This document shows positions 27,461-37,184 of a DNA stretch of 64,000 bases, in pieces. The stretch lies in contig PANA01000003.1 of the NCBI GenBank assembly GCA_002708265.1, positions 1 to 64,000 on the forward strand, written 5' to 3'. A program made the position numbers and the translations under genes. The stretch is from Legionellales bacterium. GTDB taxonomy: Bacteria > Pseudomonadota > Gammaproteobacteria > Berkiellales > Berkiellaceae. Position 1 is the stretch's first letter; every line of letters starts with the position of its first letter. Under the pieces are notes generated by a model, which ran no database searches, had not been told where the DNA came from, and saw only the letters and a list, made by a program, of their open reading frames with translations.

Positions 27461-28801
27461 ATGAGACTTTGGCAAAGCATCGGTCTTACCCTGAGCCTTT
27501 TGACCAGCTCAATTTCATGTTCGGCCATGACGATAGAGCAAGATACACTTAGTAATGGCATTCCCATCATTATTGTGCCAGACGCGAGTGCTGACGTCGC
27601 TGGGGTTGAGGTTATCTATCAGGTGGGCGGCTTTGCTGAAAGCCGACCTGTAACGGGGATCTCTCATGTGCTTGAGCATATGATGTTTAAAGGCACAGAG
27701 AAGTACCCGAAAAGTGCTTTCACAGAATCACTTAAAAAGATGGGCGGTATTGTGAACGCTTTCACTTCTCCAGATTACACAGGCTATCACGAGCTGGTTC
27801 CGGCAGAGCAACTGCCGACCATTATGGCACTTGAAGCAGATAGAGTGCAAAATCTAACCCTACTTGAAGCAGACTTTCTTCGTGAAATTGAAGTTGTGAA
27901 AGAAGAAAGACGCATGAGAACAGATGATGTTCCTATGATGGCATTGTTCGAGCGCTTACAGGCAGCAGCCTTTCCTTCAGGACCATACCATGATCCTTTA
28001 GTAGGATGGATGGATGATCTTGAACATATGACGATTGAACAGGTGCGTGATTGGTACCGTCAGTGGTATTGCGCAGACAATATGGCTTTGGTGATTGCTG
28101 GAAAAGTGGATACCAATGCTGTATTTGATTTAGCTGAGCGTACATTTGGCCGGGTTTCTAAATGCCGTGCGCCAGCGCCAAGACAGCTTAGAGAAGTAAA
28201 GCAAATGGGGCCAATGTCTATAGAGGCTAAACTAAACACCGGCGTTCCCATTTTGGAAATGGCTTTTCGGGTACCCTCCATTGTTTCTAAGGCAGATGCT
28301 TCAGAGGCGTATGCCATACTAGTAGCACTCGATATACTAGATGGTGGGCAAAGCTCTCGCTTTGAAAAAATACTAGTGCGGGAAAACCAGATTGCTTCCA
28401 GCATATGGATTCATTATGAGCCCGATCAACGCTTTGAAAATTTGGCAGTGATTGCAGGAACTGCAATGCCAGATATTTCAATTCAAAGATTGGAGCGCGC
28501 GATTTCACAAGAGATACAAAAACTTCAAACTACTCTAGTCTCTAAGGAAGAGTTGGCATTAGCAAAAATGCGATTGAAGGCAGAGATGGCTTTTGTACAA
28601 GATGACCCATTAGATCGACTACATTGGATTGGGAGTTATCCCGCTTTAGGGCTAAGTGCTGATTTTGCTGAGCAAAGAGAAGAGATCATTGAAGAGGTGA
28701 CAGCAAAACAAATACAGTCAGTAATGCAAAAATACTTCACGGCTGAACGATTAATTAAAGCGGTAGGTCTGCCAATGGAAGGAGCACAAAAAGATGCATA
28801 A
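27461..28801 (+). CDS. M16 zinc peptidase, catalytic subunit
   Basis: Pitrilysin-family protease with an N-terminal signal peptide (residues 1-22, hydrophobic LTLSLLTSS ending in an Ala/Ser site), so it is periplasmic or membrane-associated. The inverted zinc motif His69-x2-Glu72-His73 (SHVLEHMMFKGT) and a downstream Glu-rich helix EVVKEERRMR provide the metal site. Length 446 fits one M16B protomer. The following gene is its homologue without the zinc motif; such pairs usually work as heterodimers. The genes overlap by 8 bp. Confidence 0.93.
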   Translation: MRLWQSIGLTLSLLTSSISCSAMTIEQDTLSNGIPIIIVPDASADVAGVEVIYQVGGFAESRPVTGISHVLEHMMFKGTEKYPKSAFTESLKKMGGIVNAFTSPDYTGYHELVPAEQLPTIMALEADRVQNLTLLEADFLREIEVVKEERRMRTDDVPMMALFERLQAAAFPSGPYHDPLVGWMDDLEHMTIEQVRDWYRQWYCADNMALVIAGKVDTNAVFDLAERTFGRVSKCRAPAPRQLREVKQMGPMSIEAKLNTGVPILEMAFRVPSIVSKADASEAYAILVALDILDGGQSSRFEKILVRENQIASSIWIHYEPDQRFENLAVIAGTAMPDISIQRLERAISQEIQKLQTTLVSKEELALAKMRLKAEMAFVQDDPLDRLHWIGSYPALGLSADFAEQREEIIEEVTAKQIQSVMQKYFTAERLIKAVGLPMEGAQKDA

Positions 28802-30164
28802 ATTATCAACAAGCCAGTGGATAGCTGCAGGCATATGCGCGTTGGTCATTCCGGCTACTATTTTAACAATGAGTTATCGAGAGCGCCCTGTTACCTCTGC
28901 TCCAGTTGTAATGGAAGGCCTCAGTGAATCATTAACGGTGCAACACTGGGTTTTTCCAGAAGAGGGGCCGAAAGTCTATGCCGTCGAACGGCATTCACGT
29001 CCGATTGTTGATATTCGTTTAGTCTTTGATGCGGGAAGCGCTCGTGATCAGGTACCTGGCGAAGCCTATCTTCTAAGCCAGCTATTAACTAAAGGAACTA
29101 AAAAGTACTCGGCTGACCAAATAGCAGAAAAAATGGAGTCGGTAGGGGCTAGACTAAGTGTTGGTGTGGACCGCGATAAGTTAACAATTTCTTGTCGTAG
29201 TTTGTCTGATGATTCTGCCTTGGATGTTATTTTACCTGTGTTAAAAGAGATTCTTTCTACACCGCAAATTCCAGAAGAATCATTTGTTTTAGCAAAAAAC
29301 CAGCTGGATGTTCAATTAACAAGAAGAGCAGATGAACCAAAACCTCAAGTCGAAGAAGCCTTCATGGCCACGATTTATGGGGACCATCCTTATGGGCACT
29401 CAGTTCTTGGAACAAAGAAAAGTATTGCTTCAATTACAACAGCAGACCTAAAGCAATTTCATAATAAGTACTTCACCCCTGAAAACATGACCGTAGTGGT
29501 TGTCGGTGATGCAACTTCAGGTGCGGTAGACCGATGGATACAAGGCTTCATTCAAGGTATGCCAAAAGGAAGCAAACCAGCGCCACTACCTAAGTTGAAA
29601 CAACAATCTAAAGATATGAAAAAGCATGTTGCTTTGGAGTCATCACAAACACACATTCGTTTTGGTCTTCCGGTTGAGTTTGCTAATGATACCGATCACT
29701 ACAAACTGAAAGTTGCAGAACAAGTTCTGGGTGGTGGTTTTAACTCGCGTCTGTTCAACTCTGTAAGAAGAGATGGTGGTTTGGCGTACCATGTTTCAGC
29801 CAACAGTGACGGGTGGTTAGCACCAGGCCCTTTTACTATTAAGCTTGAAACGCGTGCTGAAAAAGCGGATGAGGCCGTTAAAAAAGTGAAGAAGGTGCTT
29901 GCCGAATTAATGGAAAAAGGACCAACGGACGAAGAACTTTCATTAGCTAAGCAGAGCGTTAAGGGGCAATTAACTCTTATGTTTTCAAGCAATGCCTGGA
30001 TCGCTTCTCACTTAGAAAGCATGGCATTTTATGACAAGCCATTAGACTTTTTCGAAAGCTATGGGGAGCATCTAGATACAGTCACCGCAGAAGATGTCAT
30101 GTCAGTCCTGAAACAGCGCGCACCATTGGAAAAATGGCATCTAGTCACTGCAGGACCAGTATGA
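28794..30164 (+). CDS. M16 peptidase-like protein, non-catalytic subunit
   Basis: A 456-residue M16 homologue with an N-terminal membrane anchor or signal segment (WIAAGICALVIPATILTMSY). The region equivalent to HxxEH reads AYLLSQLLTKGT, so zinc ligands and the catalytic Glu are absent. The C-terminal half has FNSRLFNSVRRDGGLAYHVSA (the R/Y substrate-binding element of the inactive partner). It overlaps the catalytic gene by 8 bp and the rsmD start by 4 bp (ATGA), which indicates a tightly coupled four-gene operon with rsmD and cca. Confidence 0.92.
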   Translation: MHKLSTSQWIAAGICALVIPATILTMSYRERPVTSAPVVMEGLSESLTVQHWVFPEEGPKVYAVERHSRPIVDIRLVFDAGSARDQVPGEAYLLSQLLTKGTKKYSADQIAEKMESVGARLSVGVDRDKLTISCRSLSDDSALDVILPVLKEILSTPQIPEESFVLAKNQLDVQLTRRADEPKPQVEEAFMATIYGDHPYGHSVLGTKKSIASITTADLKQFHNKYFTPENMTVVVVGDATSGAVDRWIQGFIQGMPKGSKPAPLPKLKQQSKDMKKHVALESSQTHIRFGLPVEFANDTDHYKLKVAEQVLGGGFNSRLFNSVRRDGGLAYHVSANSDGWLAPGPFTIKLETRAEKADEAVKKVKKVLAELMEKGPTDEELSLAKQSVKGQLTLMFSSNAWIASHLESMAFYDKPLDFFESYGEHLDTVTAEDVMSVLKQRAPLEKWHLVTAGPV

Positions 30165-30721
30165 GCATCTCTCAGTTAAGGATAATAGGGGGAAAGTGGC
30201 GCTCTCGGAAAATTAACTTTTTGCCTGAGCCCACCCTTCGCCCTACCGGCGATCGACTACGTGAAACACTTTTTAATTGGTTAGGGCCTAGTTTGCGTCA
30301 AGCACGATGCCTAGATGCCTTTGCAGGAAGTGGCGCATTAGGGTTCGAAGCACTCTCAAGAGGGGCGGCCTTTTGTCAATTTTGGGATAATAATCTTAAA
30401 GTGGTAAAGCAATTAAAAGAGACCTGTCAAACGCTGCAAGCTCAGGAATTGTGTCAAATAGAAAAAGCAGATACACAGCTACTTTTAAACCAAAGTTGTG
30501 GAACACCTTTTGATATTATTTTTCTAGATCCGCCATTCGCAAATAAATCACTATCAAATACCCTTGATTCCATCTTCAAAAATCACTGGATATCGCCAGA
30601 TGGATTTGTCAGTGTTGAGGCCGATGCATCAGACAAGTTGGATTTTGGTTTGAACTGGATCATTCACCGCTCTAAAGTGGCCTCGGGTGTTCAAATTCAT
30701 TTGTTAAGGCCTGTAGAATGA
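30161..30721 (+). CDS. rsmD: 16S rRNA (guanine966-N2)-methyltransferase RsmD
   Basis: SAM-dependent enzyme that makes m2G966 in 16S rRNA. The 186-residue protein shows LRIIGGKWRSRKI at the start, LRPTGDRLRETLFNWL (~30), LDAFAGSGALGFEALSRGA (~51-69) and the catalytic FLDPPF (~122). The ATG overlaps the preceding stop as ATGA; the nine upstream codons in frame are not needed. Near ftsY as in E. coli, though here divergently placed. Confidence 0.95.
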   Translation: MSISQLRIIGGKWRSRKINFLPEPTLRPTGDRLRETLFNWLGPSLRQARCLDAFAGSGALGFEALSRGAAFCQFWDNNLKVVKQLKETCQTLQAQELCQIEKADTQLLLNQSCGTPFDIIFLDPPFANKSLSNTLDSIFKNHWISPDGFVSVEADASDKLDFGLNWIIHRSKVASGVQIHLLRPVE

Positions 30722-31800
30722 AAGTATATAAAGTTGGTGGAGCCGTCAGAGATAAAATTTTAGGTCTGATGCCTAAAGATGCTGATTGGGTGGTATGTGA
30801 ATCATCAGTAGAAGAGATGATTGAAAAAGGCTTTACACCCGTAGGGCAAAATTTTCCTGTTTTTCTACATCCTCAAACCAAAGAAGAATACGCATTAGCA
30901 CGAACGGAAAAAAAAATTAGCCGAGGCTATCAGGGGTTCACATTCAATGCGGATCCCAGTGTTACATTAGAGGAAGATTTAAAGCGCCGCGATTTAACAA
31001 TTAATGCTATCGCTGAAAATGAAGAGGGAGATCTTATTGACCCCTATCATGGCAAAGATGATATTGAAGACAAATACTTAAGACATGTTTCAGATGCATT
31101 TGTTGAAGACCCTGTAAGAGTACTAAGGGTGGCACGTTTTTACGCAAAATTTAAGCACTTAAACTTTGAGGTGCATAAGGATACCTTAAGCCTGCTAAAA
31201 GAAATGGTCCAAAATGGCGAAGTAAAAGCTTTGACCAGAGAGCGAGTATGGCAGGAAACACAACGTGCTTTGGATGAAAAAAATCCTGAGGCGTATTTTG
31301 AATTGTTGGATAGCGTAGGAGCATTGCCGATTGTTTTTCCAGGGTTTCCGATGGGGCAAGACTGGGAAATGATGTCAGAACCACTCAACGATCAACATTT
31401 AATGAACATAACAAAGTTTATTCTAATTGCGTATTGGTCTGGATTTACGGTGGATATGTGGGAAAAACTAATGAAAACGCTCGCACCACCTAGGGAATAT
31501 ATTGAAGTTGGACGCATGTACTTCAAGCATTACGCTGGACTTTCTTATGTGCTAAGCAAAGAAGATGAAACAGTAGATTTGCTTATTGCGTTGGATAGCT
31601 TTCGACGCTCAAAACGCTTTGATATCTTTTTAGAGTGTGTTTCAATCGTTCAACCTGAAAATAAAAAACCACTTCGTGATGCGTATATAAAAGCTAAATC
31701 TGTTGATGCGAAGACTGCAATCGATCAAAATCAAGATATGGCACCTCATACAGCTGTCAGACAAGCGCGCATTGATGCCATTCGAGAAAATAACGTGTGA
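30718..31800 (+). CDS. cca: CCA-adding tRNA nucleotidyltransferase
   Basis: Class II enzyme that adds or repairs the 3' CCA of tRNAs. Visible motifs are GGAVRDKILG (residues 7-16), the metal aspartates Asp21 and Asp23, KRRDLTINAIAE (~89-100) and EDPVRVLRVARF (~127-138), close to bacterial Cca. At 360 residues it is shorter than E. coli Cca (412) and lacks the C-terminal HD phosphohydrolase domain. Start overlaps rsmD stop as ATGA. tRNAs in the window encode CCA in the DNA, so repair is the likely main role. Confidence 0.93.
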   Translation: MKVYKVGGAVRDKILGLMPKDADWVVCESSVEEMIEKGFTPVGQNFPVFLHPQTKEEYALARTEKKISRGYQGFTFNADPSVTLEEDLKRRDLTINAIAENEEGDLIDPYHGKDDIEDKYLRHVSDAFVEDPVRVLRVARFYAKFKHLNFEVHKDTLSLLKEMVQNGEVKALTRERVWQETQRALDEKNPEAYFELLDSVGALPIVFPGFPMGQDWEMMSEPLNDQHLMNITKFILIAYWSGFTVDMWEKLMKTLAPPREYIEVGRMYFKHYAGLSYVLSKEDETVDLLIALDSFRRSKRFDIFLECVSIVQPENKKPLRDAYIKAKSVDAKTAIDQNQDMAPHTAVRQARIDAIRENNV

Positions 31801-32717
31801 AAAGATATTCAATCAGTGAAGACGAAGAAACAGTTGCTCTTTTACTGGTGGATTTAAACCGAGCACTTCAAGATCTTCCTCCCCGGCCAGGAACAAAACA
31901 CATAGACTCTAAAGTGGATTGGAAAAGGCCTCCAAGCGTGGTCGTAGAGGGCTGTGCAATTCATGAAAGTGCTAAATTTGCTGAAGTAGCAGCTTGTCTA
32001 CATGCCCGTGAGGAGCCAATTGCGCTGATAAAGGCGATGGAAAGAATAGGTGGGCAAGTGCTACCAACTGCGCTTTATACTATTGTTGGTGCTCAGTGTC
32101 GTGTTCCATTTAAGAACAGCTCAGGAGACACCCTATATGGAAAGATGGTAACACCAACCTTTAAACCCATTATTTGGTCTAAAGCACCAGAAGGAAATGA
32201 TTGGATAGTGGATGTTCTTCTGGTTTACTATCAAGTATTAGTCGAAGAGTCTCCGAATGGTGGTGGGGCAACACATCAGTTTTATTGGCTTGCTGAGCAA
32301 AGCAGAATGACTGAAGATAGCGTTGAATTTGAGGCGCTGTTTGGTGGAATAGAAATTAAATATGGCCGAGACGTTGGATCGAAAACAAAAGTTAAGCTTA
32401 AAAATACCTATCTTTCACCGCTCGTTCAAGCGCAAATGCGCTTTCGATTATCGCCTCCAAAGGATGGCATAACACATTGTCAGATTAGTTATGCGGGGGG
32501 GACCTTGCAGTACGATTCTTCCGTGGTGACGTTTGTGCCAGAAGAATGCTGGTTTTCTATGTGGAGATATCCTACTTTCACGCCATATGAAAATTGTACA
32601 AGAGATAGTCGGCTGGGCTGCTCTCGGTGTACAAGCCCTTCATTAACGCCGGAAGTAGAGGGTTCTGAGACAGAAGAGCCAACCTTATTGCGAAGAAATT
32701 CGGATCACCGCATTTAG
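31797..32717 (+). CDS. unrecognised 306-residue protein
   Basis: I do not recognise a family. There is no signal peptide or membrane helix. The middle (residues ~85-240) looks beta-rich, with repeated aromatic strands such as WIVDVLLVYYQVLV and HQFYWLAEQS. The last 35 residues contain clustered Cys and then EVEGSETEEP followed by a basic end. The GTG start overlaps the cca stop (GTGA), so it is translated with the operon. The stop lies 4 bp into the convergent methyltransferase gene. A Glu-rich tail is compatible with a secreted effector, as a guess only. Confidence 0.75.
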   Translation: MKRYSISEDEETVALLLVDLNRALQDLPPRPGTKHIDSKVDWKRPPSVVVEGCAIHESAKFAEVAACLHAREEPIALIKAMERIGGQVLPTALYTIVGAQCRVPFKNSSGDTLYGKMVTPTFKPIIWSKAPEGNDWIVDVLLVYYQVLVEESPNGGGATHQFYWLAEQSRMTEDSVEFEALFGGIEIKYGRDVGSKTKVKLKNTYLSPLVQAQMRFRLSPPKDGITHCQISYAGGTLQYDSSVVTFVPEECWFSMWRYPTFTPYENCTRDSRLGCSRCTSPSLTPEVEGSETEEPTLLRRNSDHRI

Positions 32718-33826
32718 TTAAGACGATGGGAGTGATCAACAATTGAAAACGCTTGTAGCTCTGGCGTTTCAGACACCCCTAAAGCCAGTACTTTAAAAGC
32801 TTCCCCCATAAGATTTGGGTGCGTTAACATCTGCACTTGAGCAACATCATTAGCAACGTCTGGAATATCTAAGAGCCCGTTGCCCAGCAAAAAACCTGCT
32901 TGAGTTGTAAAGCCTAAGTAGTTAAAGCCATACTCTATTGCCGCGTTCACAACATGTCCAAAATCAACATGTGCAGTAATATCTTGTTCACCAACTCTTA
33001 TGAGAGGATCGTCATAGCTTTTATGTTGATAATGACAGAGTAAAGTGCCCATCGTTCTATCTGGATGATAGTACTCAGCCGTTGGGTATCCATAGTCCAC
33101 TATAATCACTACACCATTATTTAAAACTTGAGACAAATCTTTAAGCCATAAGGATAGGCCGAGGTTTGCTTCAGAGCGATAACCAACAGGAAAAGAGCTG
33201 ACTTTCAGTCTTTGTTGAGTCCAGTTTAAATGATTAACAAGCATAGGTGAGGGAGAAATTAAAACCTCAACGAGTCTGTCATTTTCTAATGTGACAGCGA
33301 TTTCCATTAATCCCTTATCCGTCATTTCAAAACGCTTGACAGGAAAAGCATCTAAAAGCTCATTTGCTATGACGATTGTATTGGGTGACATATCTTTAAA
33401 TGGATAGGACCAATTGAATTTGATATCCGTTTGAATTGTACTTAATTTTTGTTGTTGTCGCAGGCAAAGCGCCTCTGACTTTTCAACAAGGGTGTACTGT
33501 TTTGGCAAAGGGGCGTTAATAGTTTGCAAGTGCTGTAATAAATCTCGGGCTAATGTTCCATCGCCCGGACCGAATTCAACAATGTTAAAGGTGTCCCAGT
33601 TTTGCGTATGGCAAATTTGATGAACCTGATTGGCCAAGCAAACACTAAAGTATTTAGAAAATAAGGGGGCAGTAGAGAAATCTCCTTTCGCTCCCAAAGG
33701 AGAGTCTGAGCGGCAGTAGTAGCCTTCTGACGGGGCATACAACGCCATCTGCATAAAATCATCAAATGGAACAGGGCCAGAGTCCTGAATCCTCTGTTTG
33801 ATTTTGTTGACAAGAGAACTAGTCAT
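32714..33826 (-). CDS. MidA/NDUFAF7-family (DUF185) methyltransferase
   Basis: Putative SAM-dependent protein arginine methyltransferase-like enzyme of 370 residues. FMQMALYAPSEGYYCR (~21-36) and GAKGDFSTAP (~43) are diagnostic for the family; VEFGPGDGTLARDLL (~80-94) is the SAM site and VIANELLDAFPVKRFE (~150) the conserved motif II; VDYGYP follows near 240. The eukaryotic member matures complex I; the bacterial role is unknown. ATG at 33826 is preferred over the 22-codon longer form because it matches the family start. It overlaps folB by 8 bp. Confidence 0.9.
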   Translation of the reverse strand: MTSSLVNKIKQRIQDSGPVPFDDFMQMALYAPSEGYYCRSDSPLGAKGDFSTAPLFSKYFSVCLANQVHQICHTQNWDTFNIVEFGPGDGTLARDLLQHLQTINAPLPKQYTLVEKSEALCLRQQQKLSTIQTDIKFNWSYPFKDMSPNTIVIANELLDAFPVKRFEMTDKGLMEIAVTLENDRLVEVLISPSPMLVNHLNWTQQRLKVSSFPVGYRSEANLGLSLWLKDLSQVLNNGVVIIVDYGYPTAEYYHPDRTMGTLLCHYQHKSYDDPLIRVGEQDITAHVDFGHVVNAAIEYGFNYLGFTTQAGFLLGNGLLDIPDVANDVAQVQMLTHPNLMGEAFKVLALGVSETPELQAFSIVDHSHRLN

Positions 33827-34172
33827 GAGATCTCTCAATGGTAACACTGATGCCACTGGTGTCTGATAAAGCTTGTTTTTTGTGTAAAACAAGCTTTATG
33901 TATGAAAAAGAAAAAGTGGCAATCAAGTGAGACGCTATTTGTTCAATCGCCGTTTCAACTAGTTGAGGGCTGTTTTGTTGGGCCCATTCTTCTAAACAAG
34001 CTTTCACGTCGACATAACTAACAGCATCCGTTAGCGCGTCTGTTTCAGCGATGGCTCGACAGTCAGTGCTAAAGGTGATATCTAAATATATGGGTTGTTT
34101 AACCGAACGTTCCCACGGTAAACAACCAATAAGCATCTCCAGCTTGAGATGAGAAATGGTGATTTTATCCAT
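33819..34172 (-). CDS. folB: dihydroneopterin aldolase
   Basis: Folate-pathway enzyme splitting dihydroneopterin to 6-hydroxymethyl-dihydropterin and glycolaldehyde. The 117 residues have Glu21 in GCLPWER, LVETAIEQIA (~71-80) and a Lys pair at 98-99 in LHKKQAL, the catalytic Lys region. Length and layout equal E. coli FolB (122). In gammaproteobacteria folB usually sits next to plsY and tsaD, which lie 1.4 kb away here, separated by the symporter. Confidence 0.94.
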   Translation of the reverse strand: MDKITISHLKLEMLIGCLPWERSVKQPIYLDITFSTDCRAIAETDALTDAVSYVDVKACLEEWAQQNSPQLVETAIEQIASHLIATFSFSYIKLVLHKKQALSDTSGISVTIERSHD

Positions 34173-34182
34173 AATGGCCTTC

Positions 34183-35391
34183 CTAAGATGCGGATAATTC
34201 TTTATCGACCACTAGAGTAACACAAGAGTCTGACCAAACATTTAAAGCTGTCTCAATCATATCGATAAATGTGTACAGGGGTAAAATTAAAGCAAGCCAC
34301 GTCAAATCCACACCCAAACTGATAAGAAAAGCAGAGGTCAAAAAGTAACAGCCCATCGGTACGCCCGCATTTCCAACAGCAGCCAATGAGGCAATAAATA
34401 TCCAGCCCACCATTTCAAATGGTGAGAAAAACAAACCATTTTGGGCGGAAACAAATAAGACCGTAATATAAATAAACGCTGCACATCCATTCATATTAAT
34501 GACAGAACACAATGGGATCGCAGTTTGTGCAACTTTTGGTTGGACATTTAATGTTTTCTCAGCACACTGGATGGTGACAGGCATGGTTGTGCTTGAAGAC
34601 TTGGTGAAAAAGGCCATCGATAAAGCGGGGAACATTCCACTGATTGAGCGTCGGACCGGGATACCTTTTAAGTATAAAAAGGCCGGCAGAACTATAATAC
34701 CCTGTATTAAGTTGGCACCAACAACGGCGACGGTGTACCACAGCAGCTGACTTGAGGCCGTTGTGTTTTGCAGTTCTTTGAATAGAATCAGCATGAAAGC
34801 CCAAACGCCTAAAGGAAAAAGCTTCAGTATCATTTGTGTTAATCGCAGCAAGGCACTAAATAATGATTTGAATAAGGTTTGAAGTGGTACACGCTCGGCT
34901 TCAGGAAGTGCAATCACAGCAACGCTGATTAAAAAAGCCATAAAGGCGATGCCGATGACATTCCCCTCAACAAAAGCAACAATAGCGTTTTCAGGCACTA
35001 TTTTTAAAGCGAAATCAATATACTGCCCTTTTGTCGTCGCTGGAGGCGTTACCATCGCGTCAACCATTGACTGCACTGAGTCTAAATGCAACGTGGCGAA
35101 TAATAAGGCTGCGATGGTTGCCGCAATCAAAGTTGTCAGCAGTGTGTAAGTTAAAACCTTGCGTCCCAGCGTTTTCAGCTCATCTAAGCCGCTAAGGTTT
35201 GTTACCGTTGATAAAATGGCAAAGAAGATGATGGGCAAACTCACCAGCTTCAACAACTGAATGAAGAGTGCAGATACAATTTCAGCGGTCGTATTTAAAA
35301 AGGGAACATCTAACCAACCACAGCACAAACCAAGACCCATCGCAAAAAGGAGCGCTTTTTGAGAGAATGAGCTTGATTTGGAAGATGTCAT
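34183..35391 (-). CDS. dicarboxylate/amino acid:cation symporter (DAACS)
   Basis: Inner-membrane importer of the GltP/DctA family with about eight membrane segments and two re-entrant loops in 402 residues. The serine-rich hairpin motif FFTKSSSTTMPVT (~270) and the NMNGCAAFIYITVLF motif of segment 7 (NMDGT in glutamate carriers; here NMNGC, so substrate preference may differ) are visible. The ATG at 35391 has GAGG 8 bp upstream; the longer form is less likely. Ends 10 bp before folB, so they are probably one leftward transcript. Confidence 0.92.
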   Translation of the reverse strand: MTSSKSSSFSQKALLFAMGLGLCCGWLDVPFLNTTAEIVSALFIQLLKLVSLPIIFFAILSTVTNLSGLDELKTLGRKVLTYTLLTTLIAATIAALLFATLHLDSVQSMVDAMVTPPATTKGQYIDFALKIVPENAIVAFVEGNVIGIAFMAFLISVAVIALPEAERVPLQTLFKSLFSALLRLTQMILKLFPLGVWAFMLILFKELQNTTASSQLLWYTVAVVGANLIQGIIVLPAFLYLKGIPVRRSISGMFPALSMAFFTKSSSTTMPVTIQCAEKTLNVQPKVAQTAIPLCSVINMNGCAAFIYITVLFVSAQNGLFFSPFEMVGWIFIASLAAVGNAGVPMGCYFLTSAFLISLGVDLTWLALILPLYTFIDMIETALNVWSDSCVTLVVDKELSAS

Positions 35392-35544
35392 TACTTTTTC
35401 CTCGACTAAGTAAGTAAAATTAAGTGAACACACTACCCTACATAAACTGCCCAATACGAGCAAGTAGGCAGAGGGTTATTTATTATGCTAAACAACTAAC
35501 AAAAAATCAATTGATTTAAGGGTATTACGGGTAGTTACTTGGAT

Positions 35545-36168
35545 ATGACAATAGACACATTATTCACCTCTCCTTGGTCCTGGCTTATAGTTGCTTACTT
35601 ATTAGGCTCAATTTCGTCTGCAGTAATCGTCTCGCGTCTGCTTGGACTTCCAGATCCAAGAACGGTAGGCTCTAACAATCCTGGCGCTACCAATGTGTTT
35701 CGCTTTGGAGGAAAGGTGGGCGGACTCCTTACCTTTGTTGGGGATGCGCTTAAAGGTTATTTGCCAGTTTTGGTTGCCCTTTTGTTTGTAGAGGAGCCGG
35801 TACTTGTTAGTGCTGCATTCTTAGGGGCTTTATTGGGACACCTTTTTCCCTTGTACTTTCGTTTTGTTGGAGGGAAGGGCGTTGCGACTATGATTGGAGG
35901 ATTATGGGCGCTTGACCCTATTTTGGGGCTCATCTTTATTGGCATCTGGCTTTTTGTCGCTTTGCTATCGCGTTATTCTTCTTTGGCGTCTATTTTTAGC
36001 GCAATCATGATGCCTATTTTAGCATTTTGGGTTTTATCCCCAATATATGCCCCGCCGCTTTGTGTGTTCTCGCTTTTACTGGTGGCAAAACACCATGAAA
36101 ATATTCGTCGCTTACTTCAGGGAAGAGAAAGCCAAATCAATTTTAATAAATTAAAGGCAAAGAACTAA
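35545..36168 (+). CDS. plsY: glycerol-3-phosphate acyltransferase PlsY
   Basis: Membrane enzyme transferring acyl from acyl-phosphate to glycerol-3-phosphate, first step of phospholipid synthesis. About five membrane segments. The three family motifs are present: LLGSISSAVIVSR at the start, GSNNPGATNVFRFGG (~41-55) with the glycine-rich phosphate loop, and LFPLYFRFVGGKGVAT (~101-116). The start could be TTG at 35539 or ATG at 35545; neither has a strong ribosome-binding site. Stops overlap convergent tsaD by 4 bp. Confidence 0.95.
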   Translation: MTIDTLFTSPWSWLIVAYLLGSISSAVIVSRLLGLPDPRTVGSNNPGATNVFRFGGKVGGLLTFVGDALKGYLPVLVALLFVEEPVLVSAAFLGALLGHLFPLYFRFVGGKGVATMIGGLWALDPILGLIFIGIWLFVALLSRYSSLASIFSAIMMPILAFWVLSPIYAPPLCVFSLLLVAKHHENIRRLLQGRESQINFNKLKAKN

Positions 36169-37184
36169 TCCAGCGCCGGTAGCGTGTCTATCGGCCACCT
36201 TGGGAAGGTCTTGATACTCAAAGGCTCTGGGGTGTTGGCGGCCAAGCGGATAGCACCTGCATAAGCAATCATTGCTGCATTATCGGTGCATAAGCGAAGC
36301 TCTGGGTAGTTTAATTGTATATTCTTAGCCTCTGCGCGTGCCTGTAATACGGCTCTTAAGCGCTGATTAGCGCTTACGCCTCCGGCGATGACGATACGCT
36401 GACAACCAGAGAGCTCACAAGCTTTTAATGTTTTGTGAGTTAAAACATCAACGACAGCCTCTTCGAAACCTAGGGCGATATCTGCTTTAGTTTGTTCATC
36501 TAATGGCTCAGCGGCTAATACCGCTTCTCGAGTAGCCGTTTTTAGGCCACTGAAGCTCATACGGCAATCAGGTGATTTAAGCATTGGGCGTGGAAAAGTA
36601 AATCGACCTGGGTTGCCTCGTTGGGCACAACGAGAAATAGCCGGCCCCCCTGGGTAGCCCAACCCCATTAAGCGAGCGGTTTTATCAAACGCTTCTCCAG
36701 CAGCATCATCAACAGACTCTCCTAGAATTTCGTACTCACCAATGGCTTTTACATGGACTAATAAAGTGTGCCCCCCGGAAACCAATAATGCGACAAAAGG
36801 GGCTTCAGGAGGATTGTCAGATAGCATGGGGGCAAGTAAATGGCCTTCCATATGATGGACACCAATCGCAGGTATATTTAAACCGTATGCCATTGAGCGG
36901 CCCAGCGCTGCGGTAACTAACAGAGCTCCTGCTAATCCAGGGCCGGCCGTATACGCCACAGCATCAATGTCTGATTTGCTAAAAGGGCTTCCCTGGAATA
37001 GTGCATCTGTCAGCTCAAGTGCGCGTTGAATATGATCCCTAGAAGCGAGTTCAGGCACTACGCCGCCATGACTTTGATGTAATGCTAGCTGAGAGTAGAC
37101 CTTGTCCCACACCTTATGTTGGACCGAGTCATAAATGGCCACCGCCGTTTCATCGCATGAGGACTCTAGCGCAAGTACACGCAT
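36165..37184 (-). CDS. tsaD: tRNA t6A transferase subunit TsaD
   Basis: Transfers the threonylcarbamoyl group made by TsaC onto A37 of ANN-decoding tRNAs, with TsaB and TsaE. From the ATG at 37184 (339 residues): LALESSCDETAVAI (~4-17), HQSHGGVVPELASRDH (~36-51), metal ligands in VHHMEGHLLAP (~108-118), LVSGGHTLLV and DDAAGEAFDKTARLMGLGYPGGP (~153-175), GGVSANQRLR (~265). The frame is open 43 codons upstream, but those do not resemble TsaD. AGGAG is 11 bp before the ATG. Divergent from rpsU, the classical arrangement. Confidence 0.96.
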   Translation of the reverse strand: MRVLALESSCDETAVAIYDSVQHKVWDKVYSQLALHQSHGGVVPELASRDHIQRALELTDALFQGSPFSKSDIDAVAYTAGPGLAGALLVTAALGRSMAYGLNIPAIGVHHMEGHLLAPMLSDNPPEAPFVALLVSGGHTLLVHVKAIGEYEILGESVDDAAGEAFDKTARLMGLGYPGGPAISRCAQRGNPGRFTFPRPMLKSPDCRMSFSGLKTATREAVLAAEPLDEQTKADIALGFEEAVVDVLTHKTLKACELSGCQRIVIAGGVSANQRLRAVLQARAEAKNIQLNYPELRLCTDNAAMIAYAGAIRLAANTPEPLSIKTFPRWPIDTLPALD

